Positions 8,797-17,660 of a stretch of 27,423 nucleotides of DNA are shown in pieces. Made by a program: the position numbers and the translations under genes. The notes under the pieces are model-generated. The model was given only the letters and a program-made list of their open reading frames with translations, was not told the DNA's origin and did not search any database. The stretch is from Prorocentrum cordatum (taxonomy: Eukaryota; Sar; Dinophyceae; Prorocentrales; Prorocentraceae). Position 1 is the first letter of the stretch; the number at the start of each line of letters is the position of its first letter. The stretch is from NCBI GenBank assembly GCA_963575745.1, contig CAUYUJ010012692.1, positions 335,343-362,765 of the forward strand, in the 5' to 3' direction.

Positions 8797-9729
8797 TCAT
8801 TTACGCTTCTTCTTGAGGCGCTCCGAGTGCCCCTGGTGCTGCTGGGCCAGGGACTCCGCCTTCTCTTTGACTGAACTGAACAGATTCTCCGTGACAGACA
8901 TGAGCCCCTCGGCCAGCAGGCGCTTCCTTTCCTCCAGCTGGGACTTGTCAGTGGCATCCAACTCCTGCACATCTCCCAAGCCGAAAAGGCTCTCGTCGTC
9001 GACAAAGATGTCCCGGATGTTTCCTTCCAAAATGTCTCGAATGCACAGCTTCGCTGAAACTCCATGCATCGGCGCCTGCTGCTGCGCGCCCAGGGTCTTG
9101 GCGTGCAGCGCGGCCACCGCCTGCTGGTACACGGTCTTGGCCTCCTCGACTTGGTCGACCAGGCTCGCGACCACCTGCCGCTGCTCCGCATGCTGCTGGG
9201 TGAGGCGCTCGAGCTTCTCAGTCGCATCCAGCAGCTGCTTCTCCACGTACTGTAGGTTGACATGCGCCTCTCCCGCCACATCATGCGCTGCACGTCCTGG
9301 CTGAGAGCGTCGCACTCGTTCCTGTTGGCAGGCATTGATGAGCTGGCCATTGTCCGTCTTGCTACCCAACTGCTCCAAACTCTGCAACTCCGCGTCCGTG
9401 AGGCTCTTGAGGTCCTGGCCGCCGCCGCAGCCGCCAGGCCCACGGGCCCCTGCACGCCGAGGAGCGAGGTGTAGACCAGGAGGAGGAAACACACCTTGGC
9501 TCATCTGAACGCCAGGCTGGCCCTTTCGCGGCAAGAAGACCTCTCCCGACGATCGCGGCACACCGCAGTGTTTGCACCAGTCCCAATCTGCCTGATTCTT
9601 TCCGCAACCACAGGCACACTTCCACCTGGCGCCGACAGAGTTGTGCCAGCCGCCCGTGTACGTCTGCTGCGCTGCGTATTTGCCTGCACCTTTGCCCGCT
9701 CCTTGCTGCCAGCCCTTGCTGAACGACAT
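8797..9729 (-). CDS. Element 1 ORF1: Cys4-finger, coiled-coil protein
   Basis: Starting from the ATG at 9729 (MSFSKGWQQGAGKG) this gives about 310 residues. Near residue 40 is a finger, WKCACGCGKNQADWDWCKHC, with the pattern C-x(1-3)-C-x(2-4)-N-x6-C-x2-C preceded by Trp. This resembles RanBP2-type zinc fingers rather than the CCHC knuckles common in LINE ORF1s. The C-terminal half is rich in Glu/Gln/Lys/Leu and likely coiled coil (for example QYVEKQLLDATEKLERLTQQ), ending in LKKKRK. The role is presumably RNA binding in the retrotransposition particle; this is inference from position and from the equivalent ORFs of elements 2 and 3. The frame is open upstream to 10179 only by crossing the N gap, so I prefer the ATG at 9729. 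Confidence 0.75.
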   Translation of the reverse strand: MSFSKGWQQGAGKGAGKYAAQQTYTGGWHNSVGARWKCACGCGKNQADWDWCKHCGVPRSSGEVFLPRKGQPGVQMSQGVFPPPGLHLAPRRAGARGPGGCGGGQDLKSLTDAELQSLEQLGSKTDNGQLINACQQERVRRSQPGRAAHDVAGEAHVNLQYVEKQLLDATEKLERLTQQHAEQRQVVASLVDQVEEAKTVYQQAVAALHAKTLGAQQQAPMHGVSAKLCIRDILEGNIRDIFVDDESLFGLGDVQELDATDKSQLEERKRLLAEGLMSVTENLFSSVKEKAESLAQQHQGHSERLKKKRK

Positions 9730-9823
9730 GGCTGTACGCTCTGCAGGGTACGAAGCGAAATCCTTCCCGCTGGCGGGCCTCTGGCGGCCCTGGAGAGCGG
9801 TGCGTGCAGGCCCTGCGCTTGGC

Positions 9824-9923
9824 NNNNNNNNNNNNNNNNNNNNNNNNNNNNNNNNNNNNNNNNNNNNNNNNNNNNNNNNNNNNNNNNNNNNNNNNNNNNN
9901 NNNNNNNNNNNNNNNNNNNNNNN
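9824..9923. other. Assembly gap of 100 N
   Basis: Exactly 100 N, a conventional scaffold-gap size, so the real length is unknown. It lies where the 5' end of element 1 is expected and just before TCC-rich sequence resumes (TTCTCCTCCGCC at 9924). Confidence 0.99.
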
Positions 9924-10372
9924 TTCTCCTCCGCCACCCACCCACCCACCCCGAGGCCGCGCCTGCCCCATCCGACCTGCCCCCCTCCCCCCATCCAGCC
10001 GAGGGGGGGGGGGTGGGGGGCAGGGCGCCAGTGGGATGTGGGTGGGGGTCCCGTCCGCCGAGATGTGTGCTCTTCACCGCCCCAGATTCGGATCCGCTCC
10101 TTTGGCGTCGATGCCCGCCCTGCTTCGCCGTGGTGCGCGGTGCGCGGTGCGTGTCGGGGCAGCTCCGGCTCGGGCGCAATCCTGAGCAGCAGAACCAGCC
10201 AGAGCACGGCGGGTCCGAAGTCAGGGCGGTCCCAGCGGTTGCTGCCCTGCGGCGCGGCGCCGCCAGGCGAGCCGGCGCGCGGACGAGAGGGAGCGCCGCG
10301 CCAAGCGCGAGGAAAGGGAGAGGAGCCAGTTCCTCTTCGAGGAGCCGTCAGACGCCCCCACCATCATCCTCC
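9924..10372. other. GC-rich stretch with one possible coding fragment
   Basis: High-GC sequence with C and G runs (for example the G-run near 10004-10014). At about 10270-10374 the plus-strand frame following the TGA at 10183-10185 reads a charged peptide (RADERERRAKREERERSQF, then LFEEPSDAPTIILPYLP) before dissolving into the TCC tract. It has no start codon and no family I recognise; it could be an exon fragment or chance. Nothing else is seen. Confidence 0.4.
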
Positions 10373-10470
10373 CTTACCTCCCTCCCCTCCTCCTCCTCCT
10401 CCTCCTCCTCCGTCCTCCTCCTCCTCCTCCTCTCCTCCTCCTCCTCCTCCTCTCCTCCTCCTCCTCCTTT
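10373..10470. repeat. (TCC)n microsatellite
   Basis: CCTCC/TCC repeats on the plus strand, interrupted by CGTCC and TCTCC. They encode poly-Ser, Leu or Pro in the three frames and are not coding. Confidence 0.95.
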
Positions 10471-10528
10471 CAATACTCAATATGAATACTACTCTCCTCC
10501 TTCCCTGATGACGGGTTGGGAGTGTTCG

Positions 10529-10547
10529 CCCCCCCCCCCCCCCCCCC
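10529..10547. repeat. Homopolymer run of 19 C
   Basis: Nineteen consecutive C. Similar long runs occur at 7205-7219 (15 C) and 13286-13306 (21 C), both inside retrotransposon coding sequence. Confidence 0.95.
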
Positions 10548-10600
10548 GCGTACTGTTTTTTACACAGGCTTCCCCGGAGTTGGGTTTTCGCCTGCATCTT

Positions 10601-10723
10601 TTTCCCTACCTAGGCTCTGCCTGGAAGGGTTCTTACTCTCTTAGCTTAAAGGGGCCGGGCAGTGGAACACGCCCCGGGCGGTTCCCCCAGTCCCCTGAGA
10701 GCGGTTCCCCCCAGTCCCCTGGG
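10601..10723 (+). repeat. Repeat C, left copy, with two 24-bp units
   Basis: The 90 bp at 10601-10690 (starting TTTCCCTACCTAGGCTCTGC, ending GGGCGGTTCCCCCAG) match the reverse complement of 19866-19953 at roughly 90 percent by eye. They are followed by a second GCGGTTCCCC-CAGTCCCCTGGGAG unit and then by the TTAGC array. The right copy has the same order in mirror image. Confidence 0.88.
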
Positions 10724-11139
10724 AGCTTTAGCTTTAGCTTTAGCTTTAGCTTTAGCTTAGCTTTAGCTTAGCTTTAGCTTAGCTGTAGCTTAGCTTTAGC
10801 TTGCTTTAGCTTAGCGTTTCGCTTAGCGTTTAGCTCAGTGTTAGCTTAGCTTGAGCTTAGCTTGAGCTTAGCATTAGCTTAGATTTAGCCTAGCTTTAGT
10901 TAGTTGTAGCTCAGCTTTAGCTTAGATTTAGCTTAGCCTTAGCTTAGCATTAGCTTAGATTTAGCTTAGCTGCTGCTCAGCTTTAGCTTAGCTTAAGCTT
11001 AGCTCTAGCTTAGCTTTAGCTTAGCTGCGGCTTAGCAATAGCTTAGCTTTAGCTTATCTCTATCTTAGTTAAGCTTAGCTGGCGGCTTGGGCTTTATGCT
11101 TAGCTTTTAGCTTAAGCTTTAGCTATAGCTTAGCTTAGC
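10724..11139. repeat. TTTAGC/TTAGC satellite array
   Basis: About 415 bp built from TTTAGC and TTAGC units (AGCTTTAGCTTAGCTTTAGC), increasingly degenerate to the right (TTAGATTTAGC, TTGAGCTTAGC). The reverse-complement array GCTAA/GCTAAA lies at 19672-19810. The unit shares TTTAG with the TTTAGGG telomere repeat known from dinoflagellates but lacks GGG, so I do not call it telomeric. Confidence 0.95.
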
Positions 11140-11215
11140 GATAACTGTTACTACTAATCTCGCTTCCCCATGGGTTCCAACTCCTAGGTAGGGTCGCACT
11201 GGGATAATTTCAAAA

Positions 11216-11400
11216 TGCTGCTCTCGCTGAGGCGCCGGCCTCATTTTCGGGCCCCGCTCGTTCCGAATCGTGCTCCCGCTGCAGCGCTGGCCTCATTTTC
11301 GTGCTTCCGCTCGTTCCGAATCGTGCTCCCGCTGCAGCGCTGGCCTCATTTCGCTTCCGCTCGTTCCGAATCGTGCTCCCGCTGCAGCGCTGGCGTCCTT
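11216..11400. repeat. 50-53 bp tandem repeat, about 3.5 copies
   Basis: The unit GCTCGTTCCGAATCGTGCTC-CCGCTGCAGCGCTGGCCTCA-TTTTCG starts at 11256, 11309 and 11359 (periods 53 and 50), with a partial divergent copy before 11256. The three full copies are nearly identical, so the amplification is recent. No gene is seen. Confidence 0.9.
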
Positions 11401-11705
11401 CCCCGTGCCATGCCACGGCATGCCATGCAATGCTCGGTTGCGCTCCGCTGCGCGATGCCATGCCTTCAGCTGAAGCCGTGATATGCAGTGCTTACGTGCC
11501 ACGTCGTGCTATGCCATGCCACGCTTTGATCTTCAACGCCATGTTATGCAATGTTATGTTCGGGGCCGCTGTACGATGCCATGCTTTGCGTGGCAAAGCT
11601 TTGCGATGCAATTCTTCACTACGCCACGCCATGCCATGCTGTGACATACTACGTTTTGCGGTGCTCTTCTGCGCCATGCCACGCCGTGCTCTACAATGCA
11701 ACGCG
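11400..11705. repeat. Degenerate ATGCC/CATGC-rich array
   Basis: About 300 bp dominated by ATGCCATGCC, GCATGCCATGC, ATGCAATG and CGATGCCATG variants. It is rich in the palindrome CATG, so both strands read alike and open frames give Ala/Met/Pro/Cys/His repeats. I see no strict period. Confidence 0.75.
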
Positions 11706-11760
11706 TACCGTTTCGGGATCATTGCCCTGCTCGACATCCGATTGTGCCCTCCTCCTCCTC

Positions 11761-11773
11761 TGTTTCCCCCTCC
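11761..11773. repeat. Target-site duplication of element 2, left copy
   Basis: TGTTTCCCCCTCC, identical to 17838-17850. It immediately precedes the relict spliced leader at 11774. To its left is CCCTCCTCCTCCTC and to the right of the other copy are TCTTCC and a TCC array, so the empty site would have been a continuous pyrimidine tract. Confidence 0.85.
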
Positions 11774-11794
11774 CCGTGGCCATTTTGGCTCAAG
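11774..11794 (+). other. Relict dinoflagellate spliced leader at the 5' end of element 2
   Basis: CCGTGGCC-ATTTTGGCTCAAG matches the DinoSL (CCGTAGCC-ATTTTGGCTCAAG) at 20 of 21 positions; the single difference is A to G at 11778. Nuclear mRNAs of dinoflagellates receive this leader by trans-splicing, so a genomic copy at the start of a retroelement indicates that the inserted cDNA was made from a trans-spliced transcript. An ATG directly follows (11795). Confidence 0.9.
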
Positions 11795-11925
11795 ATGCTT
11801 TGTTCCACAGGGGAACACGTGGATACCGCTAGTCCGCGGCCAGTCTTCAGTCCTTCCCCTGGTCAGCCCCAGGGCGAGCGTCGAGGTGGTCCGCCACACC
11901 TTGGCGCGTCTCTCTCATCCCAGGC

Positions 11926-12955
11926 ATGGTGCCGCAGCCGCCAGCGGTCACTGTGCTCCGCGGCCCGCGCAAGCCCCACTGGTGCTGCGGGCAATGTGGG
12001 CGCGCGGAGAACTGGGCGTGTCGCATCCAGTGCCTATGCGGGCGCGACGCGCCTGCCGCCATCGTCCCTCGTGCTCGGCAGAAGCGCAAGGAGGCCGAGG
12101 CTGGCGGCAGCGGCGGCAAGAAGTCGGGCCCCAAGCGGCAGGAGGCTCGACGCAGGGCATCCCCAAGCAGCTCGCGGAGTGGATGCAGGCCATCGAGAAG
12201 CGCTTGGCGCCGCCCGACAAGGAGTGGCCCAAGCCTGCGGCACAGCGCCGTGGCGTGAGGCTGCAGACGGCGCTGACCCTGATAAGAAGTCGCAAAGTGC
12301 CAAGCTCGCGGAGCGGATCACGGAGCTTGAGGAGTGCCTCAGGAAGCTTCCACCCGTTGACGAGCGCAACAAGGATCTTCGGGGTCCGATCGAGAAGCAG
12401 TTGGAGACTCTGCGTGCGGAGAAGCGTGCGCTGCTGTCTCCCCAGGCCCTCCATCGGCGCACGCAGCAGGATCTGCAGCGGGCGAGGAATGGCCTGGAGA
12501 AGTTGGAGAAGGAGTCGGGTGAGAAGGAGCGCCAGCTTGGATGAGCTGGCCAAGGGCATCGCGATGCGCAAGGAGACGATCGCAGCCAAGAAGCTGGAGG
12601 TGGCGGCGCTGGACGCTGCATTCAACGAGTCGGCCAAGAACCCCACCACGGTCGCGGCCGAGATCGACCTTGTTGAGGAGGACGTGGCCGACCAGCCCGA
12701 CCTCGTCGCCTCCTCAAGTCCGAGGCATGGGCCAAGCTCAAGTCGGCGGTCGCCAGCAAGGCTGCTGCCCGCGCTGCCAGCGCTGGGGCTGTTCCTCCTG
12801 CTGCTGACGCCGCTGATGAGGCTATGCCTGCCCCCACGGACGTGCAGAAGCGAGCCCTCTTCCACGCGCGGAGCGAGGGGGACTTCGACGGCTTCACGTC
12901 CGCCTTCGACACCATGTGGTCCGAGCTGGCGGCCAAGCGCGCGCGGCACGGGTAG
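11926..12955 (+). pseudogene. Element 2 ORF1: Cys4-finger, coiled-coil protein (frameshifted)
   Basis: From the ATG at 11926 the first frame gives MVPQPPAVTVLRGPRKPHWC and the finger CCGQCGRAENWACRIQCLCG, C-x2-C-x4-N-x6-C-x-C with a preceding Trp, the same type as in elements 1 and 3. The frame then changes near 12145 (TQGIPKQLAEWMQAIEKRLA), near 12260 (KLAERITELEECLRKLPPVD), near 12535 (LDELAKGIAMRKETIAAKKL) and near 12710 (LKSEAWAKLKSAVASKAAAR). It ends at a TAG (12953-12955) after DTMWSELAAKRARHG. The charged Leu/Glu/Lys periodicity across these pieces suggests a coiled coil interrupted by small indels. An upstream ATG at 11795, right after the leader, is in another frame and probably not used. 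Confidence 0.75.
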
Positions 12956-13029
12956 CCCAGCGGCTGCCTGGTCCGATGTCTGCGGGCTGCCTGGGCGTGG
13001 GCAGGCGCCGCCGAGCGGGGCCAGGTCGG

Positions 13030-13740
13030 CTGTTGGCGCCGAGTTCAGCATCGGGCCCTACAGCGCCAGTGGCGGCAAGGCGCCCGTCAAGAAGCGCCTT
13101 GCCAGCACGTCGGCAAGCGTGGTTTTGCTGCAGGGGTCCGGGCACATCAGCGAGCACGTTGAGGCATTGGCTTCGCGGTGCGGTGTGCGAGGTTGGAAGC
13201 TTATGGCGTTGCCGAGCCTGCCGACTACTGGTTCTGCACCGTCGGCAGGAGTTGCTGTTGCCGCGCGCGATCGCCTCGGGCTGCGCCCCCCCCCCCCCCC
13301 CCCCCCACACCACCGCCACCACCACCACCACCACCCTCGGATCGCACGAGGTCTTGCCGAACCGAGTTCAGCACGTTCTCCTAGATATACCCGAGTCGCC
13401 TGTCGGCCTGCATGTCTTCAACGTGTATCTGTACACGGGCGAGGGCGCTGCTGGCCGCAACGGCAGGCTGTTGCAGGAGTTGGGCCTTGTTGCTGAGGCA
13501 TTGGACGGTCCCGTCGTCATCGGCGGCGACTGGAACATGTGCCCTGGCGAGTTGGAGGCGAGCAAACTTCCTGCTCATATTGGTTGTTCGATTGTGAGCA
13601 CTTCTTCCATCACGTTTCGAGGAGGTACAGGTCAGTCCATCATTGATTACTTCCTCCTCAACTCAGCGGCCATGAGGATGTACGCGAGCGTGGGCATTGA
13701 TGTCAAGTGGGCCAAGCGAGGCCATCGTCCCGTTCATGCC
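13030..13740 (+). pseudogene. Element 2 ORF2, APE-like (EEP) endonuclease
   Basis: The N-terminal half reads ASVVLLQGSGHISEHVEALA. The position that is Glu in the other two elements (LTQE, CVQE) is Gly here (GGG at 13134-13136), so the metal-binding Glu is lost. A run of 21 C and CAC repeats (13286-13335) sits in a loop and changes the frame. The second half has VFNVYLYTGEG, VVIGGDWNMCPGELEASKL, GTGQSIIDYFLLN and KRGHRPVHAVL, with catalytic Asp/Asn, Asp and His intact. Equivalent motifs in element 1 align in the same order. The enzyme would be inactive. Confidence 0.85.
13286..13336. repeat. C21 homopolymer plus CAC repeat inside the endonuclease
   Basis: Twenty-one C (13286-13306) followed by ACACCACCG and CCA repeats. 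It encodes Pro/His/Thr in a loop between endonuclease strands and causes a frame change. It may be a lineage-specific microsatellite expansion within the element, or its length may be miscalled. Confidence 0.9.
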
Positions 13741-13744
13741 GTCC

Positions 13745-14397
13745 TCAAAGGTGATGCTGAGCATGTCAAACGACTGGTCTACACGGTGGCGCCAAAGATG
13801 GGCACTCAGATCACCATCGGGCCGCAGGTGCAGCCGCCTGCTTACACTAGCGCTCGGTGCGTTGCTGAAGCTGCCGTGCAGACCTGTGCTGGTCCTGAGT
13901 CTCCCCCTGGAGTTGGATGGGGCCTCCTCTCGGCGGCGCGGGGCCACTTTGCAGTCGCGGCTGCCGCGGCTATGGCTGACGCTGTTGGTCATCAGGATCG
14001 CATTGTTCTTGATGGTTTTGCGCGTCCCTTGCAACCTCGGTGGATCGACATCACCCACACGGCGAAGGACGTGTCCGACCTGCAAGCCGTGGCAGAGGGA
14101 TGGCAGTGGTTGCAGTCTTCCCTCCTCAGCATCCTGCAGTTTAAGACGATGGTCCACCCGTCCGCGCAGGACTTGGCGATGGCTGCAGAGGAGATCATCA
14201 ATTCCACCACGGCCAACTACCACGGGCAGGGTTTCGTTGCGCGCCTCGATTGAGCTGTTCAGCAGGCGCGCGGCTTGGTGCATGCTGCCTTTGACGAGGG
14301 GGCCTGCCGCGAGAAGTACCGTGACGTTGCTCAGCCCACGGTGGCCCCTACGGCCCATGGTGTTTCGGCTCATGCTCATGATGTCGTTCGGCATTAG
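13745..14397 (+). pseudogene. Element 2 ORF2, linker between endonuclease and RT
   Basis: Continues in the endonuclease frame (KHVKRLVYTVAPKMGTQITI and onward). Two in-frame stops occur: TGA at 14251-14253 after GQGFVARLD, and TAG at 14394-14396 after AHAHDVVRH. The frame between and after them still reads as protein (AVQQARGLVHAAFDEGACRE), so both are nonsense mutations rather than the end of a gene. Each could arise by one G-to-A change from a TGG codon. Confidence 0.75.
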
Positions 14398-16491
14398 GTG
14401 GGGCTGCACACGAGGCCATGGCCCAGCTCCCGACCTGTGCCAGCATGGATTCCTGACCGAACGGCGCTGCCGAAGGCGACTCCTGACGAGATACGTGCAC
14501 TTGCGCGATCGTTCTCGGTCAACACCACAGCGGCGCCTGATCATGTTCACCCTCGTCACTTCATTCTCTTGGACGATCAGGCGCTCGAGGTGGTCGCCCC
14601 AATGTTCACGGCGATGGAGTCCCTCGGCCTGGCGCCGATGCAGCTGTGCTGGTTGATCGCGCCAATGCTACCCAAGACGTCTGGCGCCGGCAGTCGGTTG
14701 GTGGTGCCCCATGCTGGTCTTTACAGGATCTGACAGCGGCTGCGACGGCCAGTGCTTCGAGAGCTGCAGGAGCAGATTGACAGGCCGCACTGGGGCGCCG
14801 CTCGTGGGCGGCCCTCCGTCGACTGCGCGTGGCCCCAGGCGGCCGAGGGCGAGGCCGACGGCAGGCAGGCCTACCACGGAGCGCTCGCCGTGGCCGACTT
14901 CAGCAAGTGCTACGAGCGCATCCCCTTGACCAAGCTGCGCGACAAGTACATCAGCTTCAACACGCCCACGGCCTTTCTGAAGCGGGTGTGCAACATGTGG
15001 CGCGCGCCGCGTGTGCTGAGGCTGGCTGGCCATCATGCGGAGCAGGCCCTGCGTGCTGATTGCGGCCCCCCTGCGGGGGATGTTTTTTGTGATGTGTCGA
15101 TGAAGGCATGGTCTGTAAGGGGGTATGACAGCTTCCTCGTCAGGCAGCCTTTCATTCAGTTTGTGAGCTACATTGACGACAACTCCATTCGGGTTTCGTC
15201 GACCACAGTGAGCACGACTACTTCCAGGATGGTCGACGCCATGCTGGAGTTCAGGAGCACGGTCTCGGAGCTCGACGCGATCATCAACGACAAGCTCGTG
15301 ATCGTCGGCACCAGCCTCCCCCTTGCGCAGGGCACCGTTGCCAGGCTTGGCCTGCCTGCCCCGGTTGCGAGGCGCAGCGCTGTCTACGTCGGCGTCGACG
15401 TCGGCGAGGGCAGCAGGAGGGCCGACCAGGGCGCGCTCGCCAAGCGCGCCAAGCGCAAGGCGCACATGCTGCGGCGCATGCGGAAGATCAGGCGCTTCGG
15501 CAGGGTCACCACTGGCCACAAGGCGCAGTCCATCGGCCGCGCCATCCGTGCCGGCGCCCTGCCTGCGGCCACCTACGGCAGCGAGGTTGTCGGGCTCAAC
15601 AACGCGGAGTGGCTGAGGTGCAGGCGCGAAGTTGCTAAAGGGCAGCTGCCAGCGCACGGCGGTGTGAGCCTTTCGAGCAAGACTGTCTTGCTCGGCGATG
15701 GCGCCGCCGCCTCTGCCGTTGCGCCTGCGATCCAGTGGTGTAGAATGTTGTGGCAATCGGAGGTCTGTAACAACCCGCTTGCAGTGCGTGCTCGTTTGTT
15801 GCGGCTCTGGCGCGAAGCCAAGCCACGTCAGGTCACCGACTGGGCATCTAGTCGTGGCCCTCTGTCTCGAGCCGCGCTAGCTGCGCAGCGCGCGGGTTGG
15901 CGAGTCCTGTCGGCTATAAGCTGGATGGACCATCGGGGATCTATCCTTGATGTTAGTAGAACGCCTCCGAGTATGCCCACTACTCTCATGTTAGCTGACA
16001 TTCAGCGTCAGCACGAGATTTCCTTAGCCATGCAGCTGGGAGCTCCGTCAGGATCCAGGGCCTCGCTCGACTTCGTTCGATCGGCGGTCGGCGGTCGGTC
16101 TCGTCGGCTTTCCAGTCTGCAGAAGTTTCTTGTCGGGAGCTGCTCATGCCGCGGAGTCTGGACCAAGGCCCGCGCCCAGGCTGCGGGCTACCTTTGCGAC
16201 GGTCTCTGTGCGTGCGGCCAGAGGCAGGCGATCAAGCACTGTCTTTACGAATGCATGCTACCTGCTGTTGTTGCTGCCCGTGCCGAGGCTGAAGTCAGCC
16301 CGTTGTTCATCAGTGCTGGTCTCGACCCCCACGATCCCATATTTGTGCAGGAAGCTTTCCTATATGATGAGAAGGAGATTCCTCCCCCGCCCTGCTCGGA
16401 TAAAGTGGTCCTCGAGGGCCCTGAGGGGGAGGAGTTGGCGGTTGAGGTTGAGGGGGTGGCGTCTCAGGCCCAGGGCCTCGATTGGACGTAG
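14398..16491 (+). pseudogene. Element 2 ORF2, reverse transcriptase and Cys/His finger
   Basis: In the same frame as the endonuclease: FSVNTTAAPDHVHPRHFILL (first RT block), LIAPMLPKTSGAGSRLVV (second block), GLYRI, then TGA at 14731-14733, then motif A with Asp in ALAVADFSKCYERI, and motif C SYIDDNSI with both catalytic Asp intact (YIDD at 15169-15180). Motif B is divergent (CGPPAGDVFCDVSM). A Cys/His finger, LCDGLCACGQRQAIKHCLYE followed by C, lies near 16195-16255. Apart from the TGA, the RT core is in one frame. The frame ends at TAG 16489-16491, where it shifts to the RNase H frame. Confidence 0.88.
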
Positions 16492-17660
16492 CCCCTGATG
16501 GCTCATGCACGCGTCCAGGCTTAGTAGAGCTTGAGCGTTCGTCGTGGTATATTGCAGCGCTTGCGCCTGAGTCTAATGCGCCTGGAGCAGTCATTCGAGG
16601 CCCTGTCGCAGGCTACCTTCCTCAATCGCCTAGTATCGCCGAGAGCGTTGCGCTCTGTTTGATTGGCCAGATCGCCGACCGTGCGACCCTGGCCGGCAGT
16701 GGCTGCACCTCCGCGATTCGGCGATTCCAGCAACCTGTGCAAGCCCAGCTGCGTGCGTCCAACCAGGCAGCTGGCATTATGAAGTTTGGTCGTGGCCTTG
16801 AAGGCCACCAGTTCATCTCGCACGTTAAGGCTCATCGGTCCCAGGAGCAGATTGACAGTCTCTCGGGCGAGGAACGTCACTGGGCCGAAGCGAACCGAAT
16901 TGCCGATCATCACGCTAAACTCGCTGCCAGTTTGCACCCTGCTCCGTCGCCAGAGTTGTTGGCCAAGCTCGATCTCGCGAGGAGTCGGGCCGCCGATTTT
17001 GTTTCATTGGCTGCCGCCGTCCCCCCGTGTTTCCTCGAGGAGAGTCCGCAGCGGTGGCGGAGACCTACAGCACTGTGCCGACAGAAAAGCTCTCGGGGGG
17101 AGGGGTGGCACTCTTGGGGTCTCGGCGAACTCGGCTGGCAGTGCGAAGTCTGCTTCAAGGTTGCACCATCGTGTCGCAACTTGCCATTGAATGGTTGTCT
17201 CGGGACCCCGTCGTTTTTGAAGCCTCTCACGGAAGACTCGTTGGGGCATCAGCTTGTCGCCGTCAGTGGTTCTCGTCTTGCTCCGTTGCGTTCTGTGCGG
17301 TGCCGTGCCGAGGAAGAGAGCACCGAGGCTCGACGGGGTTCCCTGCTCTGTCTGAAGTGTGGAGGTTGGAGCCAGGACAAGGCCATAAAGTGGAGCAAGC
17401 CCTGCGCCCCCTCCACCAACACTGGTAAAATGATGTTGTCTCGTTTTGGGAGAGGGCTCGCCCCGAATCCCCGAATTCGTGCGTTGATCGACCGAGCTGT
17501 CCCTGCCCCTCGCGTCGGTCTTACAGTGGCTAGCGCGCGGGATGTCAGAGCGTCGACGTCAGTCGTTGAATACTCGGTCGACAGTGTAATCCCGCATGAA
17601 GCTCGAATGGCTCGCCTGATGCAGCGGGTTCGAGCTCGCGAGCACAGCCGCCAGGTTTAA
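16482..17660 (+). pseudogene. Element 2 ORF2, RNase H and C-terminal CxxC domain
   Basis: RNase H motifs: DVAPDGSC (first Asp), SIAESVALCL (Glu), LAGSGCTSAI at the third acidic site, where elements 1 and 3 have CDC and TDS, and FISHVKAHRSQ followed by AEANRIADHHAKLAA (His and last Asp). The third Asp is Gly (GGC at 16701-16703), so the nuclease should be dead. Two CxxC pairs follow (WQCEVCFKVAPSC, LLCLKCGGWSQ), matching the post-RNase H pairs of element 1. It ends with a TAA at 17658-17660; about 175 nt of 3' UTR follow before the target-site duplication. Confidence 0.82.

Larger units (their letters stand above)
3982..9823 (-). mobile_element. LINE element 1 (non-LTR retrotransposon, 5' end in gap)
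   Basis: On the minus strand, 5' to 3': ORF1 with a Cys4 finger (9729-8797), EEP endonuclease (about 8530-7850), a linker, reverse transcriptase (about 6950-5900), a Cys/His finger, RNase H (about 5080-4600) and a terminal CxxC domain. It has no LTRs. It is decayed: frameshifts lie near 8056-8062, 7205-7219, 6945-6955 and 5105-5112, and the RT catalytic motif reads VVDG. The 5' end falls in the N run at 9824-9923. In elements 2 and 3 the spliced leader lies 132 and 169 nt before the ORF1 ATG; the same spacing here would put it inside the gap. The 3' end abuts a TCC/GGA microsatellite. Confidence 0.9.

Noticed and set aside
8645-9304. Plus-strand ORFs antisense to element 1
   Set aside because: They are shadows of the minus-strand ORF1 and ORF2 frames, with Ser/Arg/Cys-rich composition.
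10724-11139. Internal telomere repeat
   Set aside because: Units are TTTAGC/TTAGC and never TTTAGGG; the resemblance stops at TTTAG.
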